Made by a program: the position numbers and the translations under genes. A DNA stretch of 64,000 nt from Dryomyza anilis. Its lineage: Eukaryota; Arthropoda; Insecta; Diptera; Dryomyzidae. Position 1 is the first letter of the stretch. Each line of letters opens with the position of its first letter. Positions 46,453 through 59,075 of the stretch are shown here, piece after piece. The DNA lies in contig OX638130.1 in assembly GCA_951804985.1 (NCBI GenBank), positions 37,100,894 through 37,164,893 of the forward strand, read 5' to 3'. The notes beneath the pieces were generated by a model, which saw only the letters and a list, made by a program, of their open reading frames with translations, ran no database searches and was not told where the DNA came from.

Positions 46453-46714
46453 TACTCTATTAAAATAAAAACTATATTTTATTTCTTCTGGTATTTGTAG
46501 GGCTTTCATAAGGAGAACATGTTTTTGCAAAGGCAATGGTCGGGTAAATAATAAAATCGGGAATCACCCGATCAGTACATGATCATTGCCTGAGGTGAGT
46601 ACATGATCGGGACACTGCGTTGCAAGGACATCGAGGGCCTCGTCATAGCCCGACCATCTCAAATAATGACATGATCAGTTCATGAGCATGGCCCTACTAA
46701 AATTTCTACTAGGG

Positions 46715-47189
46715 TTTGTTTCTTTCAATTGTTATTTCATTGAGACAATACTAGTCTATTCGTGTACTTTTTTTTAGCCAGTGTCATAACAGCATTAGCA
46801 TAAGTGTGATATTTATAGATAAAAGTTGCTACTGTTGATCCGACAGTTGATATTGTCGACTCTATATTGACAGTCGTTTACTAATGATTTAAGAGTTTAA
46901 ACTTTTATTTCTTCAAAGGCACCTACTTTTAACAATGTTTTCCAATTTAAAAGTAGAAACAATTTTTAGAATTGAAAGTAGATTTATTTATTTAATTCTT
47001 AAAGTTTTCGCAAAGAACCACAATTGCAGTTTTAGCAATCGTGTATCGTTACATAGATTTAGCTAAATAACTCAAAGGAGTCATTCCCGGCTTGCAAGAT
47101 TAATCTGTACCGCAGAAGTCTCATTTAAATACAACCCAATTTTAATTACCATCTAACTAAAAAAGCACAATAAGGCCCGGTTTCACAGT
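46715..47189. other. End of repeat D copy 2 and unique interval
   Basis: 46715-46810 continues repeat D copy 2 (ATACTAGTCTATTCGTGTAC). The rest is AT-rich without genes. Confidence 0.5.
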
Positions 47190-47905
47190 GCGCACTTAAA
47201 TAAAATTTGAGTTGAGGAAAATTTAATACCGAAACTTTTGTGTGCGTGTGAATTTTTATCTCTTTCTCACTCATCTGAAATGAGATACAATTAAATATAT
47301 GTTTATCACTGTTCTTTTGGTAATAAGTGACGATTAAATTACTTGTAAATTTACGAAATATTTTACGTAACATAAACTGTTTTAATTTTGCGGTTAGGGA
47401 CGGCTACATTAATAGTAAACTAACCAAAATTAGACCAAATAAAACCAAAAAACCCAAAATTCTATAGTTTTCATTTTTATTGCGTTGAATATAATGCGCA
47501 TTACATTCAACATGTTTGCATTACAAAATTTTCTATTAAAACGACTTTTGTTTGCCGTTGTTTTGCTTCCTTCCATGCATTTGTTTAATGCAGATGACCC
47601 TTCCACTTTGATGATATCTATAATTTAAATAGAGAAGTATGCAATATATAAAAATACTCTTTTCAATATACTTTCTTTTAGTGTTTATCAATTGTTTATA
47701 ATTTAAGTAACATCTTTTTTCAACTCATGCTGTAGCGGCTACTGTTGCAAACGTAATAAATAACCTACAAATAAAAAATGGTGGCAAACCGACGCGCAAA
47801 AAATATTAGTTTTTATTACTAGTAAAATAACGGGTCATATATCTATCATTGATCCTGCAGGGATGTATTTCAAATTATTTATGTATGAGTGAGAAAATAT
47901 AATAT
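47190..47905 (-). repeat. Block M1, inverted copy
   Basis: Reverse complement of 23840-24560, including the first-exon-like stretch (about 47715-47775) and the empty TA (47820-47821) of the MITE seen at 36015. No later MIC26/27 exons follow before the satellite. Confidence 0.78.
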
Positions 47906-48330
47906 TGTCTTTGTGTTGGAGTTTCGGTAAGGCATGTTTTACTGGGATATTACACCGTGCGACAGTACTTTGCACACTTAAAAAAATCGATATGTACGTA
48001 AAACTAGACCAATCCAAGGATATGTGCGTTCACCGTTTTTCTGGATCAATTCGGTTGCGGTTTTAAATTGCATTTCAAATGCAAGTGTGTACCATATTTT
48101 GAAATAATATCAAAAAATATATTTTTTGTGTCACTTTCAAAACCAATAGAATGCATCTTGTACCAGAATCCCCCTTGATCGTAAAGTCGAAAACCGCTTT
48201 GCGATATCAATTCCTATACGGGGTTTACATGCATTTGAAGTGCATGTAACTTTTTAATATTTAGAAAATTTATATATTTTTGCATCACTTTTAAAAATCA
48301 TGGATGGGATCTTGTAGCAGAATCTCACAG
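47906..48330. repeat. Boundary region with two diverged units of about 160 bp
   Basis: GCATTTCAAATGCAAGTGTGT...CTTGTACCAGAATC (from about 48068) and GCATTTGAAGTGCATGTAAC...CTTGTAGCAGAATC (from about 48231) are two diverged copies. The second ends directly at the satellite. It may be the remains of another tandem repeat family at the array edge. Confidence 0.5.
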
Positions 48331-50522
48331 ATAATTTATAATTTATAATTTATAATTTATAATTTATAATTTATAATTTATAATTTATAATTTATAATTT
48401 ATAATTTATAATTTATAATTTATAATTTATAATTTATAATTTATAATTTATAATTTATAATTTATAATTTATAATTTATAATTTATAATTTATAATTTAT
48501 AATTTATAATTTATAATTTATAATTTATAATTTATAATTTATAATTTATAATTTATAATTTATAATTTATAATTTATAATTTATAATTTATAATTTATAA
48601 TTTATAATTTATAATTTATAATTTATAATTTATAATTTATAATTTATAATTTATAATTTATAATTTATAATTTATAATTTATAATTTATAATTTATAATT
48701 TATAATTTATAATTTATAATTTATAATTTATAATTTATAATTTATAATTTATAATTTATAATTTATAATTTATAATTTATAATTTATAATTTATAATTTA
48801 TAATTTATAATTTATAATTTATAATTTATAATTTATAATTTATAATTTATAATTTATAATTTATAATTTATAATTTATAATTTATAATTTATAATTTATA
48901 ATTTATAATTTATAATTTATAATTTATAATTTATAATTTATAATTTATAATTTATAATTTATAATTTATAATTTATAATTTATAATTTATAATTTATAAT
49001 TTATAATTTATAATTTATAATTTATAATTTATAATTTATAATTTATAATTTATAATTTATAATTTATAATTTATAATTTATAATTTATAATTTATAATTT
49101 ATAATTTATAATTTATAATTTATAATTTATAATTTATAATTTATAATTTATAATTTATAATTTATAATTTATAATTTATAATTTATAATTTATAATTTAT
49201 AATTTATAATTTATAATTTATAATTTATAATTTATAATTTATAATTTATAATTTATAATTTATAATTTATAATTTATAATTTATAATTTATAATTTATAA
49301 TTTATAATTTATAATTTATAATTTATAATTTATAATTTATAATTTATAATTTATAATTTATAATTTATAATTTATAATTTATAATTTATAATTTATAATT
49401 TATAATTTATAATTTATAATTTATAATTTATAATTTATAATTTATAATTTATAATTTATAATTTATAATTTATAATTTATAATTTATAATTTATAATTTA
49501 TAATTTATAATTTATAATTTATAATTTATAATTTATAATTTATAATTTATAATTTATAATTTATAATTTATAATTTATAATTTATAATTTATAATTTATA
49601 ATTTATAATTTATAATTTATAATTTATAATTTATAATTTATAATTTATAATTTATAATTTATAATTTATAATTTATAATTTATAATTTATAATTTATAAT
49701 TTATAATTTATAATTTATAATTTATAATTTATAATTTATAATTTATAATTTATAATTTATAATTTATAATTTATAATTTATAATTTATAATTTATAATTT
49801 ATAATTTATAATTTATAATTTATAATTTATAATTTATAATTTATAATTTATAATTTATAATTTATAATTTATAATTTATAATTTATAATTTATAATTTAT
49901 AATTTATAATTTATAATTTATAATTTATAATTTATAATTTATAATTTATAATTTATAATTTATAATTTATAATTTATAATTTATAATTTATAATTTATAA
50001 TTTATAATTTATAATTTATAATTTATAATTTATAATTTATAATTTATAATTTATAATTTATAATTTATAATTTATAATTTATAATTTATAATTTATAATT
50101 TATAATTTATAATTTATAATTTATAATTTATAATTTATAATTTATAATTTATAATTTATAATTTATAATTTATAATTTATAATTTATAATTTATAATTTA
50201 TAATTTATAATTTATAATTTATAATTTATAATTTATAATTTATAATTTATAATTTATAATTTATAATTTATAATTTATAATTTATAATTTATAATTTATA
50301 ATTTATAATTTATAATTTATAATTTATAATTTATAATTTATAATTTATAATTTATAATTTATAATTTATAATTTATAATTTATAATTTATAATTTATAAT
50401 TTATAATTTATAATTTATAATTTATAATTTATAATTTATAATTTATAATTTATAATTTATAATTTATAATTTATAATTTATAATTAATAATTTATAATTT
50501 ATAATTTATAATTTATAATTTA
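48331..50522. repeat. Satellite (AATTTAT)n, array 1
   Basis: This is a pure 7-bp tandem repeat, about 313 units. The only variant seen is AATTAAT about five units from the right end (near 50484), which is shared with array 2. The left border abuts unique sequence (AATCTCACAG); the right border runs into AAATAAATAATATAATATAA. Confidence 0.97.
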
Positions 50523-50898
50523 AATAAATAATATAATATAAATAACACTCGCATTTTTTAATTTTATTTTTATTTTGCACACCTGCAGAAAAGTTTTCAA
50601 AACCGAACGTACAAATTTAGGTATGTAATTTTAAAGATAACACAAAGTACATATTTCGTCACGAATTTTAGATATTTTCGTTCGTTTGGCAGTAGATACG
50701 TAACGAAATTTAAATGAAATAATTTAAAGAATTCCTTGTCCCATGACACAGTTTTTCTATAAATCAATTCTCATTTTTTTTTGTAAACAAAAAAATATAA
50801 ACTAAAGCATTCAAAATTTAATTTGTGATAAAACACAGAGAATAAAAAATTCTTCGAAAAAGAAAAACAGTGCGAGTTTAAAAAATAAATATACAACC
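50523..50898 (+). other. Retroelement 5' leader-like segment, unit A
   Basis: This is non-coding sequence between satellite and the gag ATG, repeated at 55243-55619 and 63301-63676. It shows no LTR ends and no recognisable primer-binding site. Confidence 0.6.
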
Positions 50899-52852
50899 AT
50901 GTTCGATAACGAGAGCGAAACCACGAAAGGACACGATAGCGCGAAGCCTACAATTTTGGGGGAAAAGCCGACGACGAGTCGGTTGGCAGTTGACCAAAAT
51001 GTCAGCCGCATTTCAATTAAAGTGCCACCGCGAAAGTGTCGTCCGAAAACGTTAAATTTAACACTGTGATTGCCGCGATCGCCGACAGGATTATTGAATT
51101 GACTGGACAGCAGTCAATTCAAGCGGTAGTGCGACGGGCATACAGCCCGTTGAGTTATGGGAGCCGTTAAAAACGTCATCGACTAATTAAAAAAACTAAT
51201 TATAAGTCCACCAGCGACGGGCGACGCAGGTGGTGAAAGTGACGCCTCTACGTAGAGGACGCCGGCTCGCATCGTAAATTTTTGATCGATACCAGAGCCG
51301 ACGTGTCCGTCGTGTCCGCCGCGTTTTAACGAAAAATTCGGTCAACCACACCAATTTAAATTATACGCTAATGGTCGATCGAGACGTTCGGTTCGACGCA
51401 GAGACGTTCGGTTCTTGGACCTGGGTCTAAGAAGGAAATTCGTGTGGAATTTCATAATAGCGTCCGTGAAGACACCTATAATCGGAGCGGATTTTTTTAA
51501 ACATTACGGACTCCTCGTCGACATGAGAAACCAACAGCTCATCAGCAGAAGTGGCATGGCACCAAAACCAGGTATAACAAATATTTTTACATACATAAAT
51601 AGCGAGCCATTCGCGGAGCTCCTTGCGGAGTACGTTTAATAACTACGATTCCGCACATTCGCAAGGAAAAAAGGTGATTAGATTTCTCGGCCACGCGGTC
51701 GACCAAGATGGTATCAGACCACTTGACGAAAAAGTCCAAGCGATTCAACGTTATACCTGACCAACGACGGTACGGGACCTAAAACAGTTTCTGGGTATGC
51801 TGAACTATTACCGACGGTTCATGCCCAACGCTGTTGTAAATCAGGGCGTACTCCAGGGGATGATCCCTGGTAACAAGAAAAATGATACTACGCCACTGAT
51901 TTGGGGGGAACAAACGATGGAGGCGTTCGACAAGTGCAAGTGTCAACTTGCCAGTGGCACGCTTCTTTTTCACCTCGCGCCAAACGCCGCACTAACGCTC
52001 TGTGTTTACGCATCCGACTACGCAGTGGGCGCCGTGCTCCACCAAAAAATCGATAATCAACTCCAGCCACTGGGTTTTTACTCGAAAAAATTAAGTGACC
52101 CTCAAAAAAAGCACAGCACGTACGATCGTGAGCTACTAGCGATATACCAGGCAGTTAAATTTTTTACAGACCACAAGCTCATAACTTTCGCTTTCAACAA
52201 GAGCCTGGATAAGGCATCGCATCGTCAAGCGCGTCATCTTGGCTACATCGGTTAATTCTCGACCGACATACAGCACCTCCCAGGAAAACAGAACGAGATA
52301 GCGGACGCATTATCCCGCTTGCAACAACTTTCAGTAAAGGACCCAGTGATCAATTTTAATGAGATTGCACGAGAGCAGCTCAACGACGCCGAGACGAAAG
52401 AGTTACTATACGTATCGACATCGATGGACGTCCGGAAAATGCACATGCCTGGTTTCGACAAAGTCATACACTGCGACGTGGCACACGACATGATCCGTCC
52501 GATCGTGCCCCGCAGTTGTAGAAATCAGGTAATCTTTGACATTACCTCCACGGTATCGCACATCCTGGCGCCAGCGCGACGGTCAAGCTGTTTCAACTCA
52601 ACAGCGCCACCCGCCTCAACATCAAATCGAAACTTGTCAACATCAGCTACACCAACAGCAGCCCAATTACCGTCAACAGAGACGTCTACGGTACCAGCGA
52701 AGGTTTCGCCATCAACGAATTCTGGCAACAAAGTTACCTTTAAGATGACAACACCCTCTGAAGGCAGTTAACCAGCGGCGCCTCTGCGCACCAGGAGCGG
52801 CAGAGCCATCGTCATTCCAGCAAGATACGATCCAACGCGTCGAAAACGCTAA
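50899..52852 (+). pseudogene. CsRn1-like Gypsy gag-pol, internally deleted, unit A
   Basis: The frame begins with a 56-residue gag start (ATG 50899, stop 51067). A protease follows from about 51270: the active-site motif reads DTRADVSVV, Gly replaced by Arg, then LDLGLRRKF and IIGADFFKHYGLLVDMRN. The fingers and palm of reverse transcriptase, with the catalytic aspartates, are missing after ELLAEYV. The thumb resumes (RFLGHAVDQDGIRPL; LKQFLGMLNYYRRFMPNA). RNase H is recognisable (ASDYAVGAVLHQK; STYDRELLAIYQAVKFF) with the first acidic residue changed. Integrase is essentially gone. The C-terminal tail LRTRSGRAIVIPARYD is present. The clade is judged from protease and C-terminal motifs. Not functional. 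Confidence 0.85.
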
Positions 52853-53407
52853 AAGGGGAGTATTGTGGCGATATTCGATCCATCGACCAATCAACCCATC
52901 ATACGATCAGCGCAGGCGCTTACACTGCTTGACTCATAAGCCATCGCTATAAGTCAAGTAAGTATTAAGTGGTGTCATTTATGCTAACGCTGCATAAACT
53001 ACGCCTTACACTCGACACTGTGGTCTACATTCTTATCGCTATGACCTCGACTGCGCTGTCACTACCGCTGCTTGGCTCGCTGTTACCAGACAGCCCAAGT
53101 AAGTATAAAGCCACGGTGTTTATGCTAACGCAGCATAAACAATCGTTACAATGTATCGCTACATAGTGGGTACTGTGACGATCGTGGTAATTATATATTT
53201 TGCAATTAAGCAAATTGCCAAGTGGCTTTGGTGGCATTCCCTTTGGGATATGCTGCTTTAGCTTCGGGCGTTGTTTAACGTCCAAACGAAAAGCAGTTCA
53301 ACGAGAACCAGCAAAGCGACGAGCACGGGCTCCGCACGACGATTGTAAATAAGCGCGACGATTATAAATAAAGAAATCAAAAACTTTAAAGAACGCATTG
53401 TTTATTG
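52851..53407 (+). repeat. Polypurine tract and LTR-like segment, unit A
   Basis: AAAAGGGGAG (52851-52860) directly follows the pol stop, and an LTR-like block begins TGTGGCGATATTCG at 52864. It has an internal duplication of about 140 bp (TTTATGCTAACGCTGCATAAA and TTTATGCTAACGCAGCATAAA) and AATAAA near 53367. It ends near TTTATTG at 53407, followed by TGGTCAAAGTGAC, which could be a decayed primer-binding site. Only one LTR occurs per unit. Confidence 0.6.
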
Positions 53408-53963
53408 TGGTCAAAGTGACTAAATATATATTCCCAAATTATTTTAATTAATTTTGAAGTATATGAAATTAGAATATATTTGTTAAAAGTTGTATGATGA
53501 TAGCGTTAATATAGCGTTACATATATTCAATAAAATTCAATGTTAGTTTTGCATAATTTGCCATACAAAATAATAAACTGGATTATGTTGTAGACAATTT
53601 TGTGTTTCGTATGGGAAATTAAGCAAAACAAACATTGTATTTACAAAAAAAAAAAAAGTCGACTTTACAATTTTATATTTACAAAACACTCGAGATATTT
53701 AATAACGGTTTTCAGTTTATCATTTATGTGTTAATTGTTTATAAAAGTTGTTGTACAAATATTTTGGTTTCATGATAAAATGTACAATCTATGTATCAGT
53801 ATCTTTAAAACTAAACAAGATGTAAGCACATTTTCTTTAGATCTCAATGTTAGCTTTTTATAAATAAAAGAATTTTAAAAATCGGAAAACTTTTAGATTT
53901 CATTGTTCATGAATTGTTCATGAAAAAATCTCAACTTTACTGATTTTTATCTTTAATGGTTAT
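53408..53963 (+). other. AT-rich tail, unit A
   Basis: Non-coding sequence between the LTR-like segment and the second gag/protease fragment, identical in layout at 58129-58684. It could be leader sequence after the LTR. Confidence 0.5.
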
Positions 53964-54362
53964 AAAATGTCAGCCGCATTTCAATTAAAGTGCCACCGCG
54001 AAAGTGTCGTCCGAAAACGTTAAATTTAACACTGTGATTGCCGCGATCGCCGACAGGATTATTGAATTGACTGGACAGCAGTCAATTCAAGCGGTAGTGC
54101 GACGGGCACACAGCCCGTTGAGTTATGGGAGCCGTTAAATACGTCATCGACTAATTAAAAAAACTAATTAAAAGTCCACCAGCGACGGGCGACGCAGGTG
54201 GTGAAAGTGACGCCTCTACGTAGAGGACGCCGGCTCGCGTCGTAAATTTTTGATCGATACCAGAGCCGACGTGTCCGTCGTGTCCGCCGCGTTTTAACGA
54301 AAAATTCGGTCAACCACACCAATTTAAATTATACGCTAATGGTCGATCGAGACGTTCGGTTC
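53964..54362 (+). repeat. Duplicated gag/protease fragment G', unit A
   Basis: Repeats 50996-51393, from AAAATGTCAGCCGC to GACGTTCGGTTC, with a few substitutions. It then breaks directly into satellite array 2. Confidence 0.93.
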
Positions 54363-55242
54363 GGTTTATAATTTTTAATTTATAATTTATAATTTATAAT
54401 TTATAATTTATAATTTATAATTTATAATTTATAATTTATAATTTATAATTTATAATTTATAATTTATAATTTATAATTTATAATTTATAATTTATAATTT
54501 ATAATTTATAATTTATAATTTATAATTTATAATTTATAATTTATAATTTATAATTTATAATTTATAATTTATAATTTATAATTTATAATTTATAATTTAT
54601 AATTTATAATTTATAATTTATAATTTATAATTTATAATTTATAATTTATAATTTATAATTTATAATTTATAATTTATAATTTATAATTTATAATTTATAA
54701 TTTATAATTTATAATTTATAATTTATAATTTATAATTTATAATTTATAATTTATAATTTATAATTTATAATTTATAATTTATAATTTATAATTTATAATT
54801 TATAATTTATAATTTATAATTTATAATTTATAATTTATAATTTATAATTTATAATTTATAATTTATAATTTATAATTTATAATTTATAATTTATAATTTA
54901 TAATTTATAATTTATAATTTATAATTTATAATTTATAATTTATAATTTATAATTTATAATTTATAATTTATAATTTATAATTTATAATTTATAATTTATA
55001 ATTTATAATTTATAATTTATAATTTATAATTTATAATTTATAATTTATAATTTATAATTTATAATTTATAATTTATAATTTATAATTTATAATTTATAAT
55101 TTATAATTTATAATTTATAATTTATAATTTATAATTTATAATTTATAATTTATAATTTATAATTTATAATTTATAATTTATAATTTATAATTTATAATTT
55201 ATAATTAATAATTTATAATTTATAATTTATAATTTATAATTT
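54363..55242. repeat. Satellite (AATTTAT)n, array 2
   Basis: About 125 units of the same 7-bp repeat. The left junction is GGTTTATAATTTTTAATTTA; the right end carries the same AATTAAT variant and the same exit sequence as array 1. Confidence 0.97.
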
Positions 55243-55619
55243 AAATAAATAATATAATATAAATAACACTCGCATTTTTTAATTTTATTTTTATTTTGCA
55301 CACCTGCAGAAAAGTTTTCAAAACCGAACGTACAAATTTAGGTATGTAATTTTAAAGATAACACAAAGTACATATTTCGTCACGAATTTTAGATATTTTC
55401 GTTCGTTTGGCAGTAGATACGTAACGAAATTTAAATGAAATAATTTAAAGAATTCCTTGTCCCATGACACAGTTTTTCTATAAATCAATTCTCATTTTTT
55501 TTTGTAAACAAAAAAATATAAACTAAAGCATTCAAAATTTAATTTGTGATAAAACACAGAGAATAAAAAATTCTTCGAAAAAGAAAAACAGTGCGAGTTT
55601 AAAAAATAAATATACAACC
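55243..55619 (+). other. Retroelement 5' leader-like segment, unit B
   Basis: Near-identical to 50523-50898. Confidence 0.6.
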
Positions 55620-57573
55620 ATGTTCGATAACGAGAGCGAAACCACGAAAGGACACGATAGCGCGAAGCCTACAATTTTGGGGGAAAAGCCGACGACGAGT
55701 CGGTTGGCAGTTGACCAAAATGTCAGCCGCATTTCAATTAAAGTGCCACCGCGAAAGTGTCGTCCGAAAACGTTAAATTTAACACTGTGATTGCCGCGAT
55801 CGCCGACAGGATTATTGAATTGACTGGACAGCAGTCAATTCAAGCGGTAGTGCGACGGGCACACAGCCCGTTGAGTTATGGGAGCCGTTAAAAACGTCAT
55901 CGACTAATTAAAAAAACTAATTAAAAGTCCACCAGCGACGGGCGACGCAGGTGGTGAAAGTGACGCCTCTACGTAGAGGACGCCGGCTCGCATCGTAAAT
56001 TTTTGATCGATACCAGAGCCGACGTGTCCGTCGTGTCCGCCGCGTTTTAACGAAAAATTCGGTCAACCACACCAATTTAAATTATACGCTAATGGTCGAT
56101 CGAGACGTTCGGTTCGACGCAGAGACGTTCGGTTCTTGGACCTGGGTCTAAGAAGGAAATTCGTGTGGAATTTCATAATAGCGTCCGTGAAGACACCTAT
56201 AATCGGAGCGGATTTTTTTAAACATTACGGACTCCTCGTCGACATGAGAAACCAACAGCTCATCAGCAGAAGTGGCATGGCACCAAAACCAGGTATAACA
56301 AATATTTTTACATACATAAATAGCGAGCCATTCGCGGAGCTCCTTGCGGAGTACGTTTAATAACTACGATTCCGCACATTCGCAAGGAAAAAAGGTGATT
56401 AGATTTCTCGGCCACGCGGTCGACCAAGATGGTATCAGACCACTTGACGAAAAAGTCCAAGCGATTCAACGTTATACCTGACCAACGACGGTACGGGACC
56501 TAAAACAGTTTCTGGGTATGCTGAACTATTACCGACGGTTCATGCCCAACGCTGTTGTAAATCAGGGCGTACTCCAGGGGATGATCCCTGGTAACAAGAA
56601 AAATGATACTACGCCACTGATTTGGGGGGAACAAACGATGGAGGCGTTCGACAAGTGCAAGTGTCAACTTGCCAGTGGCACGCTTCTTTTTCACCTCGCG
56701 CCAAACGCCGCACTAACGCTCTGTGTTTACGCATCCGACTACGCAGTGGGCGCCGTGCTCCACCAAAAAATCGATAATCAACTCCAGCCACTGGGTTTTT
56801 ACTCGAAAAAATTAAGTGACCCTCAAAAAAAGCACAGCACGTACGATCGTGAGCTACTAGCGATATACCAGGCAGTTAAATTTTTTACAGACCACAAGCT
56901 CATAACTTTCGCTTTCAACAAGAGCCTGGATAAGGCATCGCATCGTCAAGCGCGTCATCTTGGCTACATCGGTTAATTCTCGACCGACATACAGCACCTC
57001 CCAGGAAAACAGAACGAGATAGCGGACGCATTATCCCGCTTGCAACAACTTTCAGTAAAGGACCCAGTGATCAATTTTAATGAGATTGCACGAGAGCAGC
57101 TCAACGACGCCGAGACGAAAGAGTTACTATACGTATCGACATCGATGGACGTCCGGAAAATGCACATGCCTGGTTTCGACAAAGTCATACACTGCGACGT
57201 GGCACACGACATGATCCGTCCGATCGTGCCCCGCAGTTGTAGAAATCAGGTAATCTTTGACATTACCTCCACGGTATCGCACATCCTGGCGCCAGCGCGA
57301 CGGTCAAGCTGTTTCAACTCAACAGCGCCACCCGCCTCAACATCAAATCGAAACTTGTCAACATCAGCTACACCAACAGCAGCCCAATTACCGTCAACAG
57401 AGACGTCTACGGTACCAGCGAAGGTTTCGCCATCAACGAATTCTGGCAACAAAGTTACCTTTAAGATGACAACACCCTCTGAAGGCAGTTAACCAGCGGC
57501 GCCTCTGCGCACCAGGAGCGGCAGAGCCATCGTCATTCCAGCAAGATACGATCCAACGCGTCGAAAACGCTAA
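55620..57573 (+). pseudogene. CsRn1-like Gypsy gag-pol, internally deleted, unit B
   Basis: Offset 4721 bp from unit A and almost identical, with the same deletions, the same DTRAD protease motif and the same stops. Differences are single bases (for example CACACAGCCCG for CATACAGCCCG near 55860). The decay therefore predates amplification of the unit. Confidence 0.85.
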
Positions 57574-58128
57574 AAGGGGAGTATTGTGGCGATATTCGAT
57601 CCATCGACCAATCAACCCATCATACGATCAGCGCAGGCGCTTACACTGCTTGACTCATAAGCCATCGCTATAAGTCAAGTAAGTATTAAGTGGTGTCATT
57701 TATGCTAACGCTGCATAAACTACGCCTTACACTCGACACTGTGGTCTACATTCTTATCGCTATGACCTCGACTGCGCTGTCACTACCGCTGCTTGGCTCG
57801 CTGTCACCAGACAGCCCAAGTAAGTATAAAGCCACGGTGTTTATGCTAACGCAGCATAAACAATCGTTACAATGTATCGCTACATAGTGGGTACTGTGAC
57901 GATCGTGGTAATTATATATTTTGCAATTAAGCAAATTGCCAAGTGGCTTTGGTGGCATTCCCTTTGGGATATGCTGCTTTAGCTTCGGGCGTTGTTTAAC
58001 GTCCAAACGAAAAGCAGTTCAACGAGAACCAGCAAAGCGACGAGCACGGGCTCCGCACGACGATTGTAAATAAGCGCGACGATTATAAATAAAGAAATCA
58101 AAAACTTTAAAGAACGCATTGTTTATTG
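57572..58128 (+). repeat. Polypurine tract and LTR-like segment, unit B
   Basis: Same as 52851-53407. One visible change is CTGTCACCAG for CTGTTACCAG near 57803. Confidence 0.6.
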
Positions 58129-58684
58129 TGGTCAAAGTGACTAAATATATATTCCCAAATTATTTTAATTAATTTTGAAGTATATGAAATTAGAATATAT
58201 TTGTTAAAAGTTGTATGATGATAGCGTTAATATAGCGTTACATATATTCAATAAAATTCAATGTTAGTTTTGCATAATTTGCCATACAAAATAATAAACT
58301 GGATTATGTTGTAGACAATTTTGTGTTTCGTATGGGAAATTAAGCAAAACAAACATTGTATTTACAAAAAAAAAAAAAGTCGACTTTACAATTTTATATT
58401 TACAAAACACTCGAGATATTTAATAACGGTTTTCAGTTTATCATTTATGTGTTAATTGTTTATAAAAGTTGTTGTACAAATATTTTGGTTTCATGATAAA
58501 ATGTACAATCTATGTATCAGTATCTTTAAAACTAAACAAGATGTAAGCACATTTTCTTTAGATCTCAATGTTAGCTTTTTATAAATAAAAGAATTTTAAA
58601 AATCGGAAAACTTTTAGATTTCATTGTTCATGAATTGTTCATGAAAAAATCTCAACTTTACTGATTTTTATCTTTAATGGTTAT
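58129..58684 (+). other. AT-rich tail, unit B
   Basis: Same as 53408-53963. Confidence 0.5.
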
Positions 58685-59075
58685 AAAATGTCAGCCGCAT
58701 TTCAATTAAAGTGCCACCGCGAAAGTGTCGTCCGAAAACGTTAAATTTAACACTGTGATTGCCGCGATCGCCGACAGGATTATTGAATTGACAGCAGTCA
58801 ATTCAAGCGGTAGTGCGACGGGCACACAGCCCGTTGAGTTATGGGAGCCGTTAAATACGTCATCGACTAATTAAAAAAACTAATTAAAAGTCCACCAGCG
58901 ACGGGCGACGCAGGTGGTGAAAGTGACGCCTCTACGTAGAGGACGCCGGCTCGCGTCGTAAATTTTTGATCGATACCAGAGCCGACGTGTCCGTCGTGTC
59001 CGCCGCGTTTTAACGAAAAATTCGGTCAACCACACCAATTTAAATTATACGCTAATGGTCGATCGAGACGTTCGG
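58685..59075 (+). repeat. Duplicated gag/protease fragment G', unit B
   Basis: Same as 53964-54362 but with a 5-bp deletion (ATTGACAGCAG for ATTGACTGGACAGCAG) and a 5-bp shorter junction to the satellite. Confidence 0.93.

Larger units (their letters stand above)
43160..46714. mobile_element. CCCTAG-ended DNA transposon, 3.55 kb, with nested insertions
   Basis: The termini are CCCTAGTAGAAATTT and the exact inverse AAATTTCTACTAGGG. Subterminal ATGATCATTGCC/GATCGGG motifs recur in both ends. The empty site lies at about 41604 in the other D repeat (GTTTATC|TATTTCTCTCAA). No clear target-site duplication remains; in particular there is no TTAA, so the CCCT start alone does not make it piggyBac. 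Most of the length is later insertions: a MITE with a SINE (43553-44047), a foldback (44270-45480) and a TA-flanked MITE (45578-46452). No transposase frame is visible. Confidence 0.78.

Noticed and set aside
52252..53285. Minus-strand frames across the pol and LTR region (repeated in unit B)
   Set aside because: They are antisense shadows of the retroelement coding region and LTR, and are conserved only because the whole unit is duplicated.
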